Shown one piece after another: positions 6,953 through 15,974 of a stretch of 25,802 nucleotides of DNA. Position 1 is the stretch's first letter; each line of letters opens with the position of its first letter. Origin of the DNA: Actinomycetota bacterium (GTDB lineage Bacteria > Actinomycetota > Acidimicrobiia > Acidimicrobiales > Ilumatobacteraceae); contig VERK01000009.1 of NCBI GenBank assembly GCA_018882725.1, positions 1 to 25,802 on the forward strand, in the 5' to 3' direction. The notes beneath the pieces are model-generated. The model had not been told where the DNA came from. It did not search any database and was given only the letters and a program-made list of their open reading frames with translations. The position numbers and the translations under genes were made by a program.

Positions 6953-8865
6953 CAGAGCACCACCCCGCGAAGGAAGAACCACACGAGGAGCGCGACGACC
7001 CCGAGACCGATACCGGCGGCGTAGTTTCGAACTGCACCCGACTGAGCACGGCGCAGGTACGAGCCCGTCGTGCGTACGACGCGACCGACACCGTTCACCG
7101 CGCCGTCGACCACCACTCGATCGGTCCAGGCCACCGCATCGAACGACTTGCGTCCGGGTCCACCCATGAAGTTGGAGATCGCCGCGTCGTAGTGCCAGCC
7201 GTCAGCGAGAACCTTGGGTTCGATCGCGGCCACCTTCTTCTTGCCGTACACCAACACCGACGCCGCGATACCGGTCAACGCCACCACCACGGCGATCCCG
7301 AGCAGTACGTACTTGTTGTCGTAGGCCCACGTTCCCTTGATATCGGCCTCACCGAATTCGATCACCGGTTCGAGCCACTTCTCGAGGAAGTGCAGATCTT
7401 TGGAGAACGGCAACTGCATCGCTCCCCCGACGACTGACAACCCGGCCAGAACCACCAACGGAGCCAACATCACAGCGGGGCTCTCATGCGGCTTGAAGTC
7501 GCCGTGCGCACCGTGCTCTTCGCTCTGGTCGTGCCAACGAGCCTCGCCGAAGAACACCATGATCACCTGACGGGTCATGTAGTAGGCCGTGAGCAACGCG
7601 GTGATCATTCCGACCACGTAGAGAATCGGACTCTTGGCGAATGCGTAAAGAAGGATCTCGTCCTTGCTCCAGAAGCCCGCGAACGGCGGAACACCGGCGA
7701 TGGCCAGCCAGCCGATGATGAACGTGAAGGCCGTGATGGGCATGAGCAGTCGAAGCGCGCCCATCTTGCGCATGTCCTGTTCGTGGTGCATCCCGTGGAT
7801 GACCGAGCCCGAACCGAGGAACAACAGCGCCTTGAAGAATGCGTGGGTGACCATGTGGAAGATCGCGGCCACGTAGGCACCCGAGCCGACCGCCAAGAAC
7901 ATGAAGCCCAACTGGCTCACGGTGGAATAGGCCAACACCTTCTTGATGTCGTTCTGCGCCACGGCAATGGTGGCGGCGAACAACGCGGTGGCCACACCGA
8001 CGATCGCGATGAGTGTGGGCGCCCAATCGTACGCAACCTCGATCACCGGATTCACGCGCGTCATGAGGAAGACACCGGCCGTGACCATGGTGGCGGCGTG
8101 AATGAGAGCCGACACCGGAGTGGGGCCTTCCATCGCGTCGGGCAACCAGATGTACAGAGGCAACTGAGCACTCTTGCCGCAGGCGCCGATGAACAGCATG
8201 AGCGCGATCGCGGTGGCCGTAACCCCGGAGATGATTCCTTCTTCGGCGGCGTGGTTGATGCCCTCGTAACTGAGGGTGCCGGCCGCGCCGAAGGCGAGGA
8301 ACATGCCCATCATCACGCCCCAGTCGCCCACGCGGTTGGTGACGAACGCCTTCTTGCCGGCTGTGGCCGCGCTCTCGCGCGTGTGCCAGAACGAGATGAG
8401 GAAGTACGAACAGGTGCCCACACCTTCCCAACCGAGGAAGGTGACGAGCAGGTTCTCGCCCATCACCAGCATGAGCATCGAGAACACGAAGAGGTTCAGG
8501 TACAGAAAGAACTTCGAGAACTTGGGGTCGCCGTGCATGTAGCCGGTCGCGTACAGGTGGATCAGCGAACCGATCCCGGTCACGAAGAGAACCATCGTGA
8601 TGCTGAGCGGGTCGGCGAGGAAAGCCAGGTCGACCTTCAGCGATCCGACCGGAACCCATGAGAAGAGCGACTGCACGTGGTGGCGTTCTTCGTGAGGGTT
8701 GTTGAGTAGATCGAAGAACACTCCGGCTGCCACCACGAACGATCCGGCCACCATCGCGGTGGCGAGGTAGCCCGCCTTCGGTTCGCCGAGCAGACGACCG
8801 AACACGAGAATGATGAGGAAGCCCGCCAACGGGAGAGCCGGGATGAGCCACAGCAAGTCGAGCAT
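6952..8865 (-). CDS. nuoL: NADH-quinone oxidoreductase subunit L
   Basis: Distal antiporter-like subunit of complex I, with the long lateral helix at its C-terminus. The 637 residues match the family. Conserved residues include Glu147 in FLGWEGVGTCSYFLI and Lys231 in ACGKSAQLPLYIWLPDAM, followed by EGPTPVSALIHAATMVTAGV. Asp85-Pro in FLADPLSITM is the usual N-terminal landmark. The start is the ATG at 8865, two bases after the nuoK stop. The last helix, near the C-terminus (about 612-632), is separated from the core by a soluble stretch as expected. Confidence 0.97.
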   Translation of the reverse strand: MLDLLWLIPALPLAGFLIILVFGRLLGEPKAGYLATAMVAGSFVVAAGVFFDLLNNPHEERHHVQSLFSWVPVGSLKVDLAFLADPLSITMVLFVTGIGSLIHLYATGYMHGDPKFSKFFLYLNLFVFSMLMLVMGENLLVTFLGWEGVGTCSYFLISFWHTRESAATAGKKAFVTNRVGDWGVMMGMFLAFGAAGTLSYEGINHAAEEGIISGVTATAIALMLFIGACGKSAQLPLYIWLPDAMEGPTPVSALIHAATMVTAGVFLMTRVNPVIEVAYDWAPTLIAIVGVATALFAATIAVAQNDIKKVLAYSTVSQLGFMFLAVGSGAYVAAIFHMVTHAFFKALLFLGSGSVIHGMHHEQDMRKMGALRLLMPITAFTFIIGWLAIAGVPPFAGFWSKDEILLYAFAKSPILYVVGMITALLTAYYMTRQVIMVFFGEARWHDQSEEHGAHGDFKPHESPAVMLAPLVVLAGLSVVGGAMQLPFSKDLHFLEKWLEPVIEFGEADIKGTWAYDNKYVLLGIAVVVALTGIAASVLVYGKKKVAAIEPKVLADGWHYDAAISNFMGGPGRKSFDAVAWTDRVVVDGAVNGVGRVVRTTGSYLRRAQSGAVRNYAAGIGLGVVALLVWFFLRGVVL

Positions 8866-8867
8866 GG

Positions 8868-9191
8868 TCAGCCCTTCAACTCCGCGATGTCGTCAGCCGT
8901 CGCACCGGGGCGCCGGCGCATGATCGACACGATGATTCCGAGACCCACCACGACTTCGGCCGCCGCCACCACCATCACGAAGAACACGGTGGTCTGACCC
9001 CCGATGTCACCCAGGCGCTTGGCCAGCGCCACGAAGCTGAGGTTGACCGCATTGAGCATCAGTTCGATGCACATGAACATCACGAGTGGGTTCCGACGAA
9101 CCAGTACACCGACCGCACCGATTCCGAAGAGCACGGCTCCGAGCACGAGGTACCACGTGGTGGTGGGAGTGACAGCGGCGATCAGGCTCAC
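8868..9191 (-). CDS. nuoK: NADH-quinone oxidoreductase subunit K
   Basis: Small Mrp-type membrane subunit of complex I with three helices, 107 residues. The two membrane glutamates essential for proton transfer in this family are present: Glu43 in FMCIELMLNAVNL and Glu79 in VAAAEVVVGLGI, 36 residues apart as in other NuoK proteins. The start is a GTG at 9191 that overlaps the nuoJ stop in GTGA. The N-terminus (MSLIAAVTPTTTW) is a few residues longer than the shortest homologues. Confidence 0.96.
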   Translation of the reverse strand: MSLIAAVTPTTTWYLVLGAVLFGIGAVGVLVRRNPLVMFMCIELMLNAVNLSFVALAKRLGDIGGQTTVFFVMVVAAAEVVVGLGIIVSIMRRRPGATADDIAELKG

Positions 9192-9727
9192 GACTCACCC
9201 TTCCCCGACTTGATCCGGCGCGTGAGCATGACGGTCCCGACCACGGCCACCACGAGCAGAACCGAGGTGATTTCGAAGGCGACCACGTAGTCGCCGAACA
9301 CGCTGCGCGCGATCTGACGAACGTTGGAGTCGTTGTCGCCCGTGACGGTGGGGATCTCGAGGCCGTTACCGCGTCCGATCGCATCACGCGACGACGAGAC
9401 CGCTGCCGTGACCAGACCGATCACACCGACGCCGACGACCAGGGCCATGGGGCGCTGGACCTTGAACGGTTCGATGGTGATGTCTTCGGTGCGATCGACA
9501 CCGAGCAACATGATCACGAACAAGAACAGCACGACGATCGCGCCGGCGTACACGATCACCTGCACGGCAGCGAGGAAGTGGGCTTCCAACGCCACGAAAT
9601 GGACGGCGACTCCGAACAGAGTGAGAACGAGGCTGAGGGCCGCGTGCACCGGATTGGGGCGCACGATCACACCGAGCGCGCCGACGATCACCATCGCCGC
9701 GGCGATCACGAAGACGACGAGTTCCAT
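9188..9727 (-). CDS. nuoJ: NADH-quinone oxidoreductase subunit J
   Basis: Membrane subunit of complex I (ND6 type), 179 residues with five hydrophobic segments. The third helix contains VQVIVYAGAIVVLFLFVIMLL (in parts at about 55-75), including Tyr60 and Gly62 of the conserved pi-bulge region. NPVHAALSLVLTL at 25-37 is the other typical stretch. A polar loop at about 125-145 is outside the core and variable. Start ATG at 9727 overlaps the nuoI stop by one base; the end overlaps nuoK by four. Confidence 0.96.
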   Translation of the reverse strand: MELVVFVIAAAMVIVGALGVIVRPNPVHAALSLVLTLFGVAVHFVALEAHFLAAVQVIVYAGAIVVLFLFVIMLLGVDRTEDITIEPFKVQRPMALVVGVGVIGLVTAAVSSSRDAIGRGNGLEIPTVTGDNDSNVRQIARSVFGDYVVAFEITSVLLVVAVVGTVMLTRRIKSGKGES

Positions 9728-10389
9728 CAGTGTTCGGCCTTCGGTGCCGACTGGCTGGAGTCGCGCTTGATCTGATCGGGTTCGGGGGCGCGAACGCCGT
9801 ACCCGAGTTCGCCGCTCCAGCCCACCACACCTTCGAACGTGGCATCACCCGACGGTGCAGTGGCCCGCACCCAGCCGGACGTCAAGAGATCTTCGCCTTC
9901 GCGCCAGTCCTCCCACGGCATGTGCTTCGGCTTACCGTCGTCACCCACGAGAAGTTCGGACTTGGTGTAGATGGCATCGCGACGATTGGTGAACGAGAAC
10001 TCGAACAACTTGGTCTCGGTGATGGCTTCGGTGGGGCACGCCTCCACGCACAGGTCGCAGTGAATGCACCGCAGGTAGTTGATCTCGTACACGAAGCCGA
10101 ACCGCTCGCCCGGTGACGTGGGGTTGTCGGGATCGTTGTCGGCACCGCGAACGTAAATGCACTTGGCCGGGCACACACCCGCGCACAGTTCGCAGCCGAT
10201 GCACTTCTCCATTCCGTCCTCGTACCGATTGAGGACGTGGCGACCGTGCAGACGCTCGGGCTTGGGTGCCTTCTCGTCACGCTGCGGCTTACCGCGCTTG
10301 AGCTCGCGACCGCCGGAGTATTCGCGGGTCACGCGATTGCGTCGGCCCACCTGACGAAGGGTGATGAGGAATCCACCGAGGTAACCCAT
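9727..10389 (-). CDS. nuoI: NADH-quinone oxidoreductase subunit I (2[4Fe-4S])
   Basis: Ferredoxin-like subunit of the complex I peripheral arm that carries clusters N6a and N6b. Cysteines 63, 66, 69 and 73 (CIGCELCAGVC) and 108, 111, 114 and 118 (CIHCDLCVEAC) supply both [4Fe-4S] clusters, each with the crossing Cys-Pro pattern. The start is the ATG at 10389, which overlaps the nuoH stop by one base, giving 220 residues; the frame is open to 10461 inside nuoH. An amphipathic N-terminus (GFLITLRQVGRR) would lie on the membrane. The C-terminal ~60 residues are polar and longer than in the E. coli protein, as is common in actinobacteria. Confidence 0.97.
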   Translation of the reverse strand: MGYLGGFLITLRQVGRRNRVTREYSGGRELKRGKPQRDEKAPKPERLHGRHVLNRYEDGMEKCIGCELCAGVCPAKCIYVRGADNDPDNPTSPGERFGFVYEINYLRCIHCDLCVEACPTEAITETKLFEFSFTNRRDAIYTKSELLVGDDGKPKHMPWEDWREGEDLLTSGWVRATAPSGDATFEGVVGWSGELGYGVRAPEPDQIKRDSSQSAPKAEH

Positions 10390-11597
10390 CAGAACGTGGC
10401 CCCCTCTCGTTCGCGATTGGCTCGGCTGACCTTCATGGCCACAGAGATGAGACCCGCACACACGATCAGAACGATCGCACTCACGATGGCCACCACCGCT
10501 TGGTTCCAGTCCTGATCACGGCCGAGGCGCAACGCCGCCATCAGCATGAACCAGCCGAGCGACATCGGGATCAGGATCTTCCAACCGAGGTCCATGAGTT
10601 GGTCGTAACGGAACCGCGGCAACGTGGCGCGGAACCACACGTACACGTAGAGGAACAACAGCACCTTGGCGATGAACCAGATGGTTCCCTCGATGGCCCC
10701 CGGGATGACGGGAATGTCGAACAGCCCCTGCGGTCCGCCCCAGAACAGAGTGACGATGATGCCGCTCATGGTGACGGTGTTCATGAACTCGGCCAGGAAG
10801 AAGAGGCCGAAGCGAATACTGGAGTACTCGGTGTTGAACCCACCCACGAGTTCTTGTTCGGCTTCGACGAGGTCGAACGGCGGCCGGTTGAGTTCGGCCG
10901 TGGCTGCCAACAAGAAGATGATGAACGGCACCACACCGGTAGAGACCACGTGCCAATTGGCGAAGCCGTCCTGATTGGCCACGATGCCACTGGTGGACAA
11001 GGTGCCAGCGAGCAAGAGCACCGTGGCGATGCTCAGACCGAGGGCCGCTTCGTACGACACCATCTGGGCCGAGGCACGAACCGAACCGAGCAGCGGATAC
11101 TTCGATCCACTCGACCAGCCCGCGAGCATGATGCCGTACACCGCGATCGACGACAGCGCGAGAACCAACAAGATGCCAACCGGCGGGTCGGCCAACTGAA
11201 CACGCGTCTGCTCACCGAACCAGGTGACGATTCCGTTCTTGCCATCGCTGAAGTCACCACCGAGCGGAATGACCGACCACACGAGGAACGCCGGCACGAA
11301 CGCCAGGTACGGCGCCAACTTGAAGACGAAGCGATCGGCACGATCGGGCAGAAGGTCTTCTTTGAAGAACAACTTGATGCCGTCAGCGAGAGTCTGCAGA
11401 AGACCCCACGGGCCGGCCTTGTTGGGACCGATTCGGTTCTGCATGCCGGCGATCGCCTTGCGCTCGAACCACACCATGAACATGGTGACGAGGAGACCGA
11501 TGGCGAAGATCGCCACGACCTTCAGGATGATGATGAGAAGCGGCGTCCAGAGAAGATCGCCGATGGCCAACGGATCGAGAGCGAGCAGGCGAACCAT
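10389..11597 (-). CDS. nuoH: NADH-quinone oxidoreductase subunit H
   Basis: Membrane subunit that forms much of the quinone-binding chamber of complex I, 402 residues. Signature stretches are FERKAIAGMQNRIGPNKAG at about 44-62 and LLQTLADGIKLFFKEDLLP at about 67-84. The start is the ATG at 11597 (MVRLLALDPLAIGD), one base overlapping the nuoG stop; the open frame continues to 11687 inside nuoG. The conserved ELNRPPFDLVEAEQELVGGFN segment is intact, although split here to keep the quotation short: ELNRPPFDL then EAEQELVGGFN. Confidence 0.97.
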   Translation of the reverse strand: MVRLLALDPLAIGDLLWTPLLIIILKVVAIFAIGLLVTMFMVWFERKAIAGMQNRIGPNKAGPWGLLQTLADGIKLFFKEDLLPDRADRFVFKLAPYLAFVPAFLVWSVIPLGGDFSDGKNGIVTWFGEQTRVQLADPPVGILLVLALSSIAVYGIMLAGWSSGSKYPLLGSVRASAQMVSYEAALGLSIATVLLLAGTLSTSGIVANQDGFANWHVVSTGVVPFIIFLLAATAELNRPPFDLVEAEQELVGGFNTEYSSIRFGLFFLAEFMNTVTMSGIIVTLFWGGPQGLFDIPVIPGAIEGTIWFIAKVLLFLYVYVWFRATLPRFRYDQLMDLGWKILIPMSLGWFMLMAALRLGRDQDWNQAVVAIVSAIVLIVCAGLISVAMKVSRANREREGATF

Positions 11598-13975
11598 CAG
11601 ATGTTCTCCAGTCGCACGTCGTTCACGAGGGCAGACGCATCGATGAGTTCGCCTACTTTGCCACCGGGCTGGTTGAACGGAACCCACGCGGTGCCGCGAT
11701 GCACCGAGGCATCGGCCTCGACCCGCATGACCACACTCGTGCGCGCACCGATGGCCTTCACGTTCGAACCGGCCGGGGCACCCAGTCGATCGAGATCGAG
11801 CGGATGCAGGTAGATGGCTGCACCGGGTGCCAACGAGGCCAGCGACGGCGAGTTGGCGACGTTGTGGCCCGCGTCGTAGAGCTTTCGGCTCACGACGAGG
11901 CGATACGAAAAGCCAGCGCGCTCGGGGACGTCGGGCACTGGCGATGCGATCGGTGCCGAACCCACGTGAGCGAGGAGCACACCGTCGGGCGATGCCTTGA
12001 GTGCGGTCCGATCGATCGGACGGAACGCCGACTGGGTGCTGACCATCTGTTCGAAGACGTCGTGCACCGATCCGACTCCGAGATCGATGTCGAGAAGATC
12101 GGCCAGTTCGACCGCGACCATCCAGTCGGGACGTGAGGTGCCTCGCGTGGTGACCTTGCGCGACAACTGCGAGACGCGACCTTCGAGATTGGTGGTGGTG
12201 CCATCCTTCTCGCCGAAGGCAGCCGCCGGCAGCACGATCTGCGCCTGACTCGACGACGTGGTCATGAACGTGTCGAGACTCACGATGTTGGGCACACCAG
12301 TGAGAGCACGGCGTGCGAGATCGGCGTCGGGGAAATCGGCCAGCGGATCGGAACCCACCAACACGAGACAGTTGATCTTGCCAGCCGCGGCGCGTTCGAG
12401 AATCTCGACCGCCGAACCCGAACCCAGGCCAGCCGACAACGCACCGCGCACGTTGCCACGGCGCAGCACCGGCAGCACCTTGGCGTTGGGAACGAGTTCC
12501 ATCACGGCGGCCAGAGCCGACATCGTGAATTCGGGCGACTCGGCGAGATTTCCGCGGCCCACCACCACGACGACCGAACCCTTGCCGAGTTGGCTCACAA
12601 CTGCGGTTTCGGTGAGCGTCGAACGCACCGCGGACACCTGTTGACCCGGCTCGTGACCGGTGTGCTTCCAGGCGTACCGCGTGAGTCCCGATTCCTTGGA
12701 ACCGAATTCGACGATCTTCGAGCGCTTCTTCTCGGATGCATCACGAAGACGCAAGTGAAGAACGGGCAACTCTTCTTTCAGATCGGGGCCGAGCAGGATG
12801 ACAGTGGACGCGTTGGCGGCTTCGTCGATGGTGGCCTGCGGATACGCATAGACCACCGACGGCAGGCCATCACCGAGTTGAGCATCGACATTCGACGTAC
12901 CGAGCGCGCGGGCCAGACGCGACCACGCGTAGGCGTCTTCGTTGGTGCCACGCGCACCACCGAGGATGGCCACACTCCCGGCGCCACCGTCACGCAGGGC
13001 CGACGACACGAGTTCGGCAGTGGCGCGCAACGCCGTCGACCAATCGGTCTCGACGAACTTTCCGTCGCGCTTGATGAGTGGTTGATCGAGGCGCGCGTCG
13101 GACGCGACGGCCTCGAAGTTGAACCGCCCCTTGTCGCACAGCCAACTCCAGTTGACGGGGTCACTGTCGACACCTTGGTAGCGCAGCAACTGATCGCGAC
13201 TCGATTCGACCGTGATTCGACAACCAACCGAGCACGTGGTGCAGGTGCTCTCCACCTTCTCGAGATCCCACGGGCGCGCCTTGAAGCGGTAGGGCTTGGC
13301 CGTGAGCGCACCGACCGGACAGATCTGCACGGTGTTGCCCGAGAAGTAGCTACTGAACGGCTCGTCGGGGAACGTGAGCACCTGAGTGTTGTTGCCACGC
13401 GAGGTGAAGTGAATGAGGGCGTCGCCGGCGACCTCGTCGGCGAATCGCGTGCAGCGGTCGCACAGGATGCACCGTTCACGGTCGAGCAGAACGATGTCGC
13501 TGATCGGAATCGGCTTCTCGTAGTGGCGCTTCTCTTCGACGAAGCGGCTCTCCCCCGGACCGTGGCTGAAAGCCTGATCCTGCAACGGACACTCGCCGCC
13601 CTTGTCGCACACCGGACAGTCGAGCGGATGATTGGTGAGCAGTAGTTCGAGGATGCCCTCGTGCGCACGCTTCACCTGTGGAGTATCGGTACGCACCACT
13701 TGGCCATCGGCCACCGGCGTCATGCACGACACCACCATCATGGGTCCGCGCGGACCCTCGACTTCCACGAGACACTGACGACACATGCCGACCGGGCTCA
13801 TGCGCGGGTGGTAACAGAAACGCGGGATGTAGTCGCCGCTGCGATCGGCTGCGGCGATGATGAGCTCACCCTTACGAGCGACCACCGATCGACCGTTGAT
13901 GGACATCGTGACGGCGTTGGGGTCGACGGGCGGCTGATTCTCGTCGCTCGTCACGTTGGTCTCGGTGGTGGTCAT
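11597..13975 (-). CDS. nuoG: NADH-quinone oxidoreductase subunit G
   Basis: Large iron-sulfur subunit of the complex I peripheral arm, 792 residues. The N-terminal ferredoxin domain has Cys54, 65, 68 and 84 for the [2Fe-2S] cluster N1b. His116 with Cys120, 123 and 129 binds N5; Cys169, 172, 175 and 219 bind N4. Cys245, 248, 252 and 280 (C-x2-C-x3-C-x27-C) match the extra N7 cluster found only in some bacteria. The rest is the molybdopterin-oxidoreductase-like domain, which lacks cofactor in complex I. A Thr/Asn-rich tail of ~20 residues precedes the ferredoxin fold. The ATG overlaps the nuoF stop in ATGA. Confidence 0.97.
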   Translation of the reverse strand: MTTTETNVTSDENQPPVDPNAVTMSINGRSVVARKGELIIAAADRSGDYIPRFCYHPRMSPVGMCRQCLVEVEGPRGPMMVVSCMTPVADGQVVRTDTPQVKRAHEGILELLLTNHPLDCPVCDKGGECPLQDQAFSHGPGESRFVEEKRHYEKPIPISDIVLLDRERCILCDRCTRFADEVAGDALIHFTSRGNNTQVLTFPDEPFSSYFSGNTVQICPVGALTAKPYRFKARPWDLEKVESTCTTCSVGCRITVESSRDQLLRYQGVDSDPVNWSWLCDKGRFNFEAVASDARLDQPLIKRDGKFVETDWSTALRATAELVSSALRDGGAGSVAILGGARGTNEDAYAWSRLARALGTSNVDAQLGDGLPSVVYAYPQATIDEAANASTVILLGPDLKEELPVLHLRLRDASEKKRSKIVEFGSKESGLTRYAWKHTGHEPGQQVSAVRSTLTETAVVSQLGKGSVVVVVGRGNLAESPEFTMSALAAVMELVPNAKVLPVLRRGNVRGALSAGLGSGSAVEILERAAAGKINCLVLVGSDPLADFPDADLARRALTGVPNIVSLDTFMTTSSSQAQIVLPAAAFGEKDGTTTNLEGRVSQLSRKVTTRGTSRPDWMVAVELADLLDIDLGVGSVHDVFEQMVSTQSAFRPIDRTALKASPDGVLLAHVGSAPIASPVPDVPERAGFSYRLVVSRKLYDAGHNVANSPSLASLAPGAAIYLHPLDLDRLGAPAGSNVKAIGARTSVVMRVEADASVHRGTAWVPFNQPGGKVGELIDASALVNDVRLENI

Positions 13976-15363
13976 GACACCGACCCCGACACCGGAATAC
14001 GGGTGCGCTTGGTGACGCGCGCTTCGAATTCGCTGCGGAACAACGTGAGGGCCGAGTGGACCGGCGCGTAGGCCGACGGCCCGACGAAGCAGATGGTGTT
14101 CATGCGATACGGGAACGGCACCGCCGACAGTCCGAGTTCGGAACTCGATGCGTGCGGGAAAGCACCCGGGCAGATGGACTCGCCCACTTCGAGCAATTGG
14201 TCGAGGTCGGCATCGGTGCCCTTGCCGTCGACGATGCGCGACAAGATTCGCTCGAGCCAGGTTCCGCCTTCACGACACGGCGTGCACTTGCCGCACGACT
14301 CGTGAGCGTAGAAGCGCGTGAGCGTGAGCGCGGCGCGCGGAATGTCGGTGGTGTGATCCATCACCATGACCGCACCCGATCCGAGCATCGAGCCGGCTGG
14401 ACCGACCTGACTGGCCTCGAAAGGCAGATCGAGTTGCTCGGGGGTGAACCACGGAGCCGAACCGCCACCGGGCACGAAAGCCTTGAGTTGATTGTCGTTA
14501 CGGATGCCCTGACAGAACTCGTCACCGTAGAGAAGATCGCGGAACGTGGTGGTTCCGTTGATGATCTCGTACACACCTGGACGCTTCACGTGTCCGGACA
14601 CCGCGACCATGCGCGTACCGGGCGATGTCTTGGTACCGATCGCGGTGTACGCCTCGGCACCGTTGACGAGCAACCACGGGAGATTGGCGAGGGTCTCGAC
14701 GTTGTTGACGATGGTGGGCTGACCGTACAGACCGATGGCCGCCGGGAAGTACGGGGGCTTCAGTCGCGGCATACCGCGATTTCCTTCGAGACTCTCGATG
14801 AGAGCGGTCTCTTCACCCACGACATAGGCGCCCGCACCCCAGTGCAACACGATGTCGACCGAGAAGCGGCTACCCATGATGTTCTTGCCGACGTAGCCCG
14901 CGGCGTAGGCCTCGTTCAACGCGGTGGCCACACGCTCTTGAGCAACAGCCATTTCTCCGCGGATGTAGAGGAAGCACTGCGACAGTCCGGCTGCGTAACA
15001 CGCGATCAGACATCCTTCGATGAGCTGATGCGGATCGCGCTCCATGAGGAGACGATCCTTGTAGGTGCCGGGTTCGCTCTCGTCGCCATTGACCACGAGA
15101 TACCGCGGCCACTTGCCCTGCGGGGTGAGACCCCACTTGGTTCCGGCCGGGAAGCCGGCACCACCACGACCGAGCACCGTGGCGTTCTTGACTTCGTCGT
15201 GAACGTCGGTGGGCGTGCGGCCGAGCGCCTTCTTCAAACCCTGATAGCCACCGGTCGCGAGGTAACGCTCGAGAGTGAACGAGTCGTCGTATTGGAACCG
15301 TGAGGTGACGATCTGCGGACGATCACCGGCGATGAATCCGGGTGCGTGCGGATAGGAGGTCAC
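13972..15363 (-). CDS. nuoF: NADH-quinone oxidoreductase subunit F (FMN, N3)
   Basis: Flavin subunit where NADH is oxidised, 463 residues from the GTG at 15363. This start overlaps the nuoE stop in GTGA; the frame is open to 15717 inside nuoE. GRGGAGFPAGTKW at 65-77 is the FMN/NADH glycine-rich loop, and NGDESEPGTYKDR at 92-104 follows it. The N3 [4Fe-4S] ligands are Cys357, 360 and 363 in ESCGKCTPCREGG and Cys398 in ESICPGAF. The three hydrophilic subunits E, F and G are encoded consecutively and form the NADH-dehydrogenase module. Confidence 0.97.
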   Translation of the reverse strand: MTSYPHAPGFIAGDRPQIVTSRFQYDDSFTLERYLATGGYQGLKKALGRTPTDVHDEVKNATVLGRGGAGFPAGTKWGLTPQGKWPRYLVVNGDESEPGTYKDRLLMERDPHQLIEGCLIACYAAGLSQCFLYIRGEMAVAQERVATALNEAYAAGYVGKNIMGSRFSVDIVLHWGAGAYVVGEETALIESLEGNRGMPRLKPPYFPAAIGLYGQPTIVNNVETLANLPWLLVNGAEAYTAIGTKTSPGTRMVAVSGHVKRPGVYEIINGTTTFRDLLYGDEFCQGIRNDNQLKAFVPGGGSAPWFTPEQLDLPFEASQVGPAGSMLGSGAVMVMDHTTDIPRAALTLTRFYAHESCGKCTPCREGGTWLERILSRIVDGKGTDADLDQLLEVGESICPGAFPHASSSELGLSAVPFPYRMNTICFVGPSAYAPVHSALTLFRSEFEARVTKRTRIPVSGSVS

Positions 15364-15974
15364 AACGCCGCCTTTCCGTCGAACCAGGACGGGCCGTCGG
15401 CCACATCTGCGGGAGCAACCGCACCCACGACACGATCGGCGGCCACGCGCTGACGAACCCGGGCCACCGTGCCGTGCGGCGGAATTTCTCCGTCGAGACG
15501 ACCGGCGCGCAAGTCGTCGACGAGTTGGTCGAACGATTCGTTCGTGACGCGGAAGCGATAGCGATAGTTGACCTGCAGGCACGGGGCCTCGGTGCAGGCG
15601 GCCTGACACTCGGCCCGCTCGAGCGTGATGAGTCCGTCGTCGGTGGTGCCACCCAATTTCACGTCGAGCGCGTGCTCGGCGTGATGGATGAGCTCGTCGG
15701 CGCCCAGGAGCGCGCACGACATGGTTCCGCAGATGTTCACGAGGTACTTGCCGACCGGCTCGAACTTGAACATCTCGTAGAACGACGCGGTACCGAACAC
15801 TTCGGCCGAGGTGGCGCCCACCAGTTCGCCGATGTGCACCATCGCATCGTTGGAGACATAGCCGTCCTGTTGCTGAGCGAGATGCAACAACGGAATGGTG
15901 GCCGAACGCGAACGCGGGTAGCGCGCGATGATTTCACGCGCCAAACGGACATTTTCTTCGGTCAAGCGGGCCAT
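15360..15974 (-). CDS. nuoE: NADH-quinone oxidoreductase subunit E ([2Fe-2S])
   Basis: Thioredoxin-fold subunit that holds cluster N1a, 204 residues. Ligands are Cys82 and Cys87 (CGTMSC) and Cys123 and Cys127 (AECQAACTEAPC); the C-x4-C and C-x3-C spacing is canonical. The N-terminal helical part (LLHLAQQQDGYVSNDAM) is typical. After residue ~165 there is a poorly conserved tail of about 40 residues. The ATG at 15974 overlaps the nuoD stop by one base. The frame is open to 16649, but that part is antisense-like low-complexity sequence inside nuoD. Confidence 0.96.
   Translation of the reverse strand: MARLTEENVRLAREIIARYPRSRSATIPLLHLAQQQDGYVSNDAMVHIGELVGATSAEVFGTASFYEMFKFEPVGKYLVNICGTMSCALLGADELIHHAEHALDVKLGGTTDDGLITLERAECQAACTEAPCLQVNYRYRFRVTNESFDQLVDDLRAGRLDGEIPPHGTVARVRQRVAADRVVGAVAPADVADGPSWFDGKAAL

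Noticed and set aside
7486..8661. Plus-strand frame (391 codons) opposite nuoL
   Set aside because: Same antisense pattern; no recognisable protein.
10500..11813. Plus-strand frame opposite nuoH/nuoG
   Set aside because: Crosses two confirmed genes on the other strand and consists of charged low-complexity sequence.
14056..15303. Plus-strand frame (415 codons) opposite nuoF
   Set aside because: Antisense of nuoF; no motifs.
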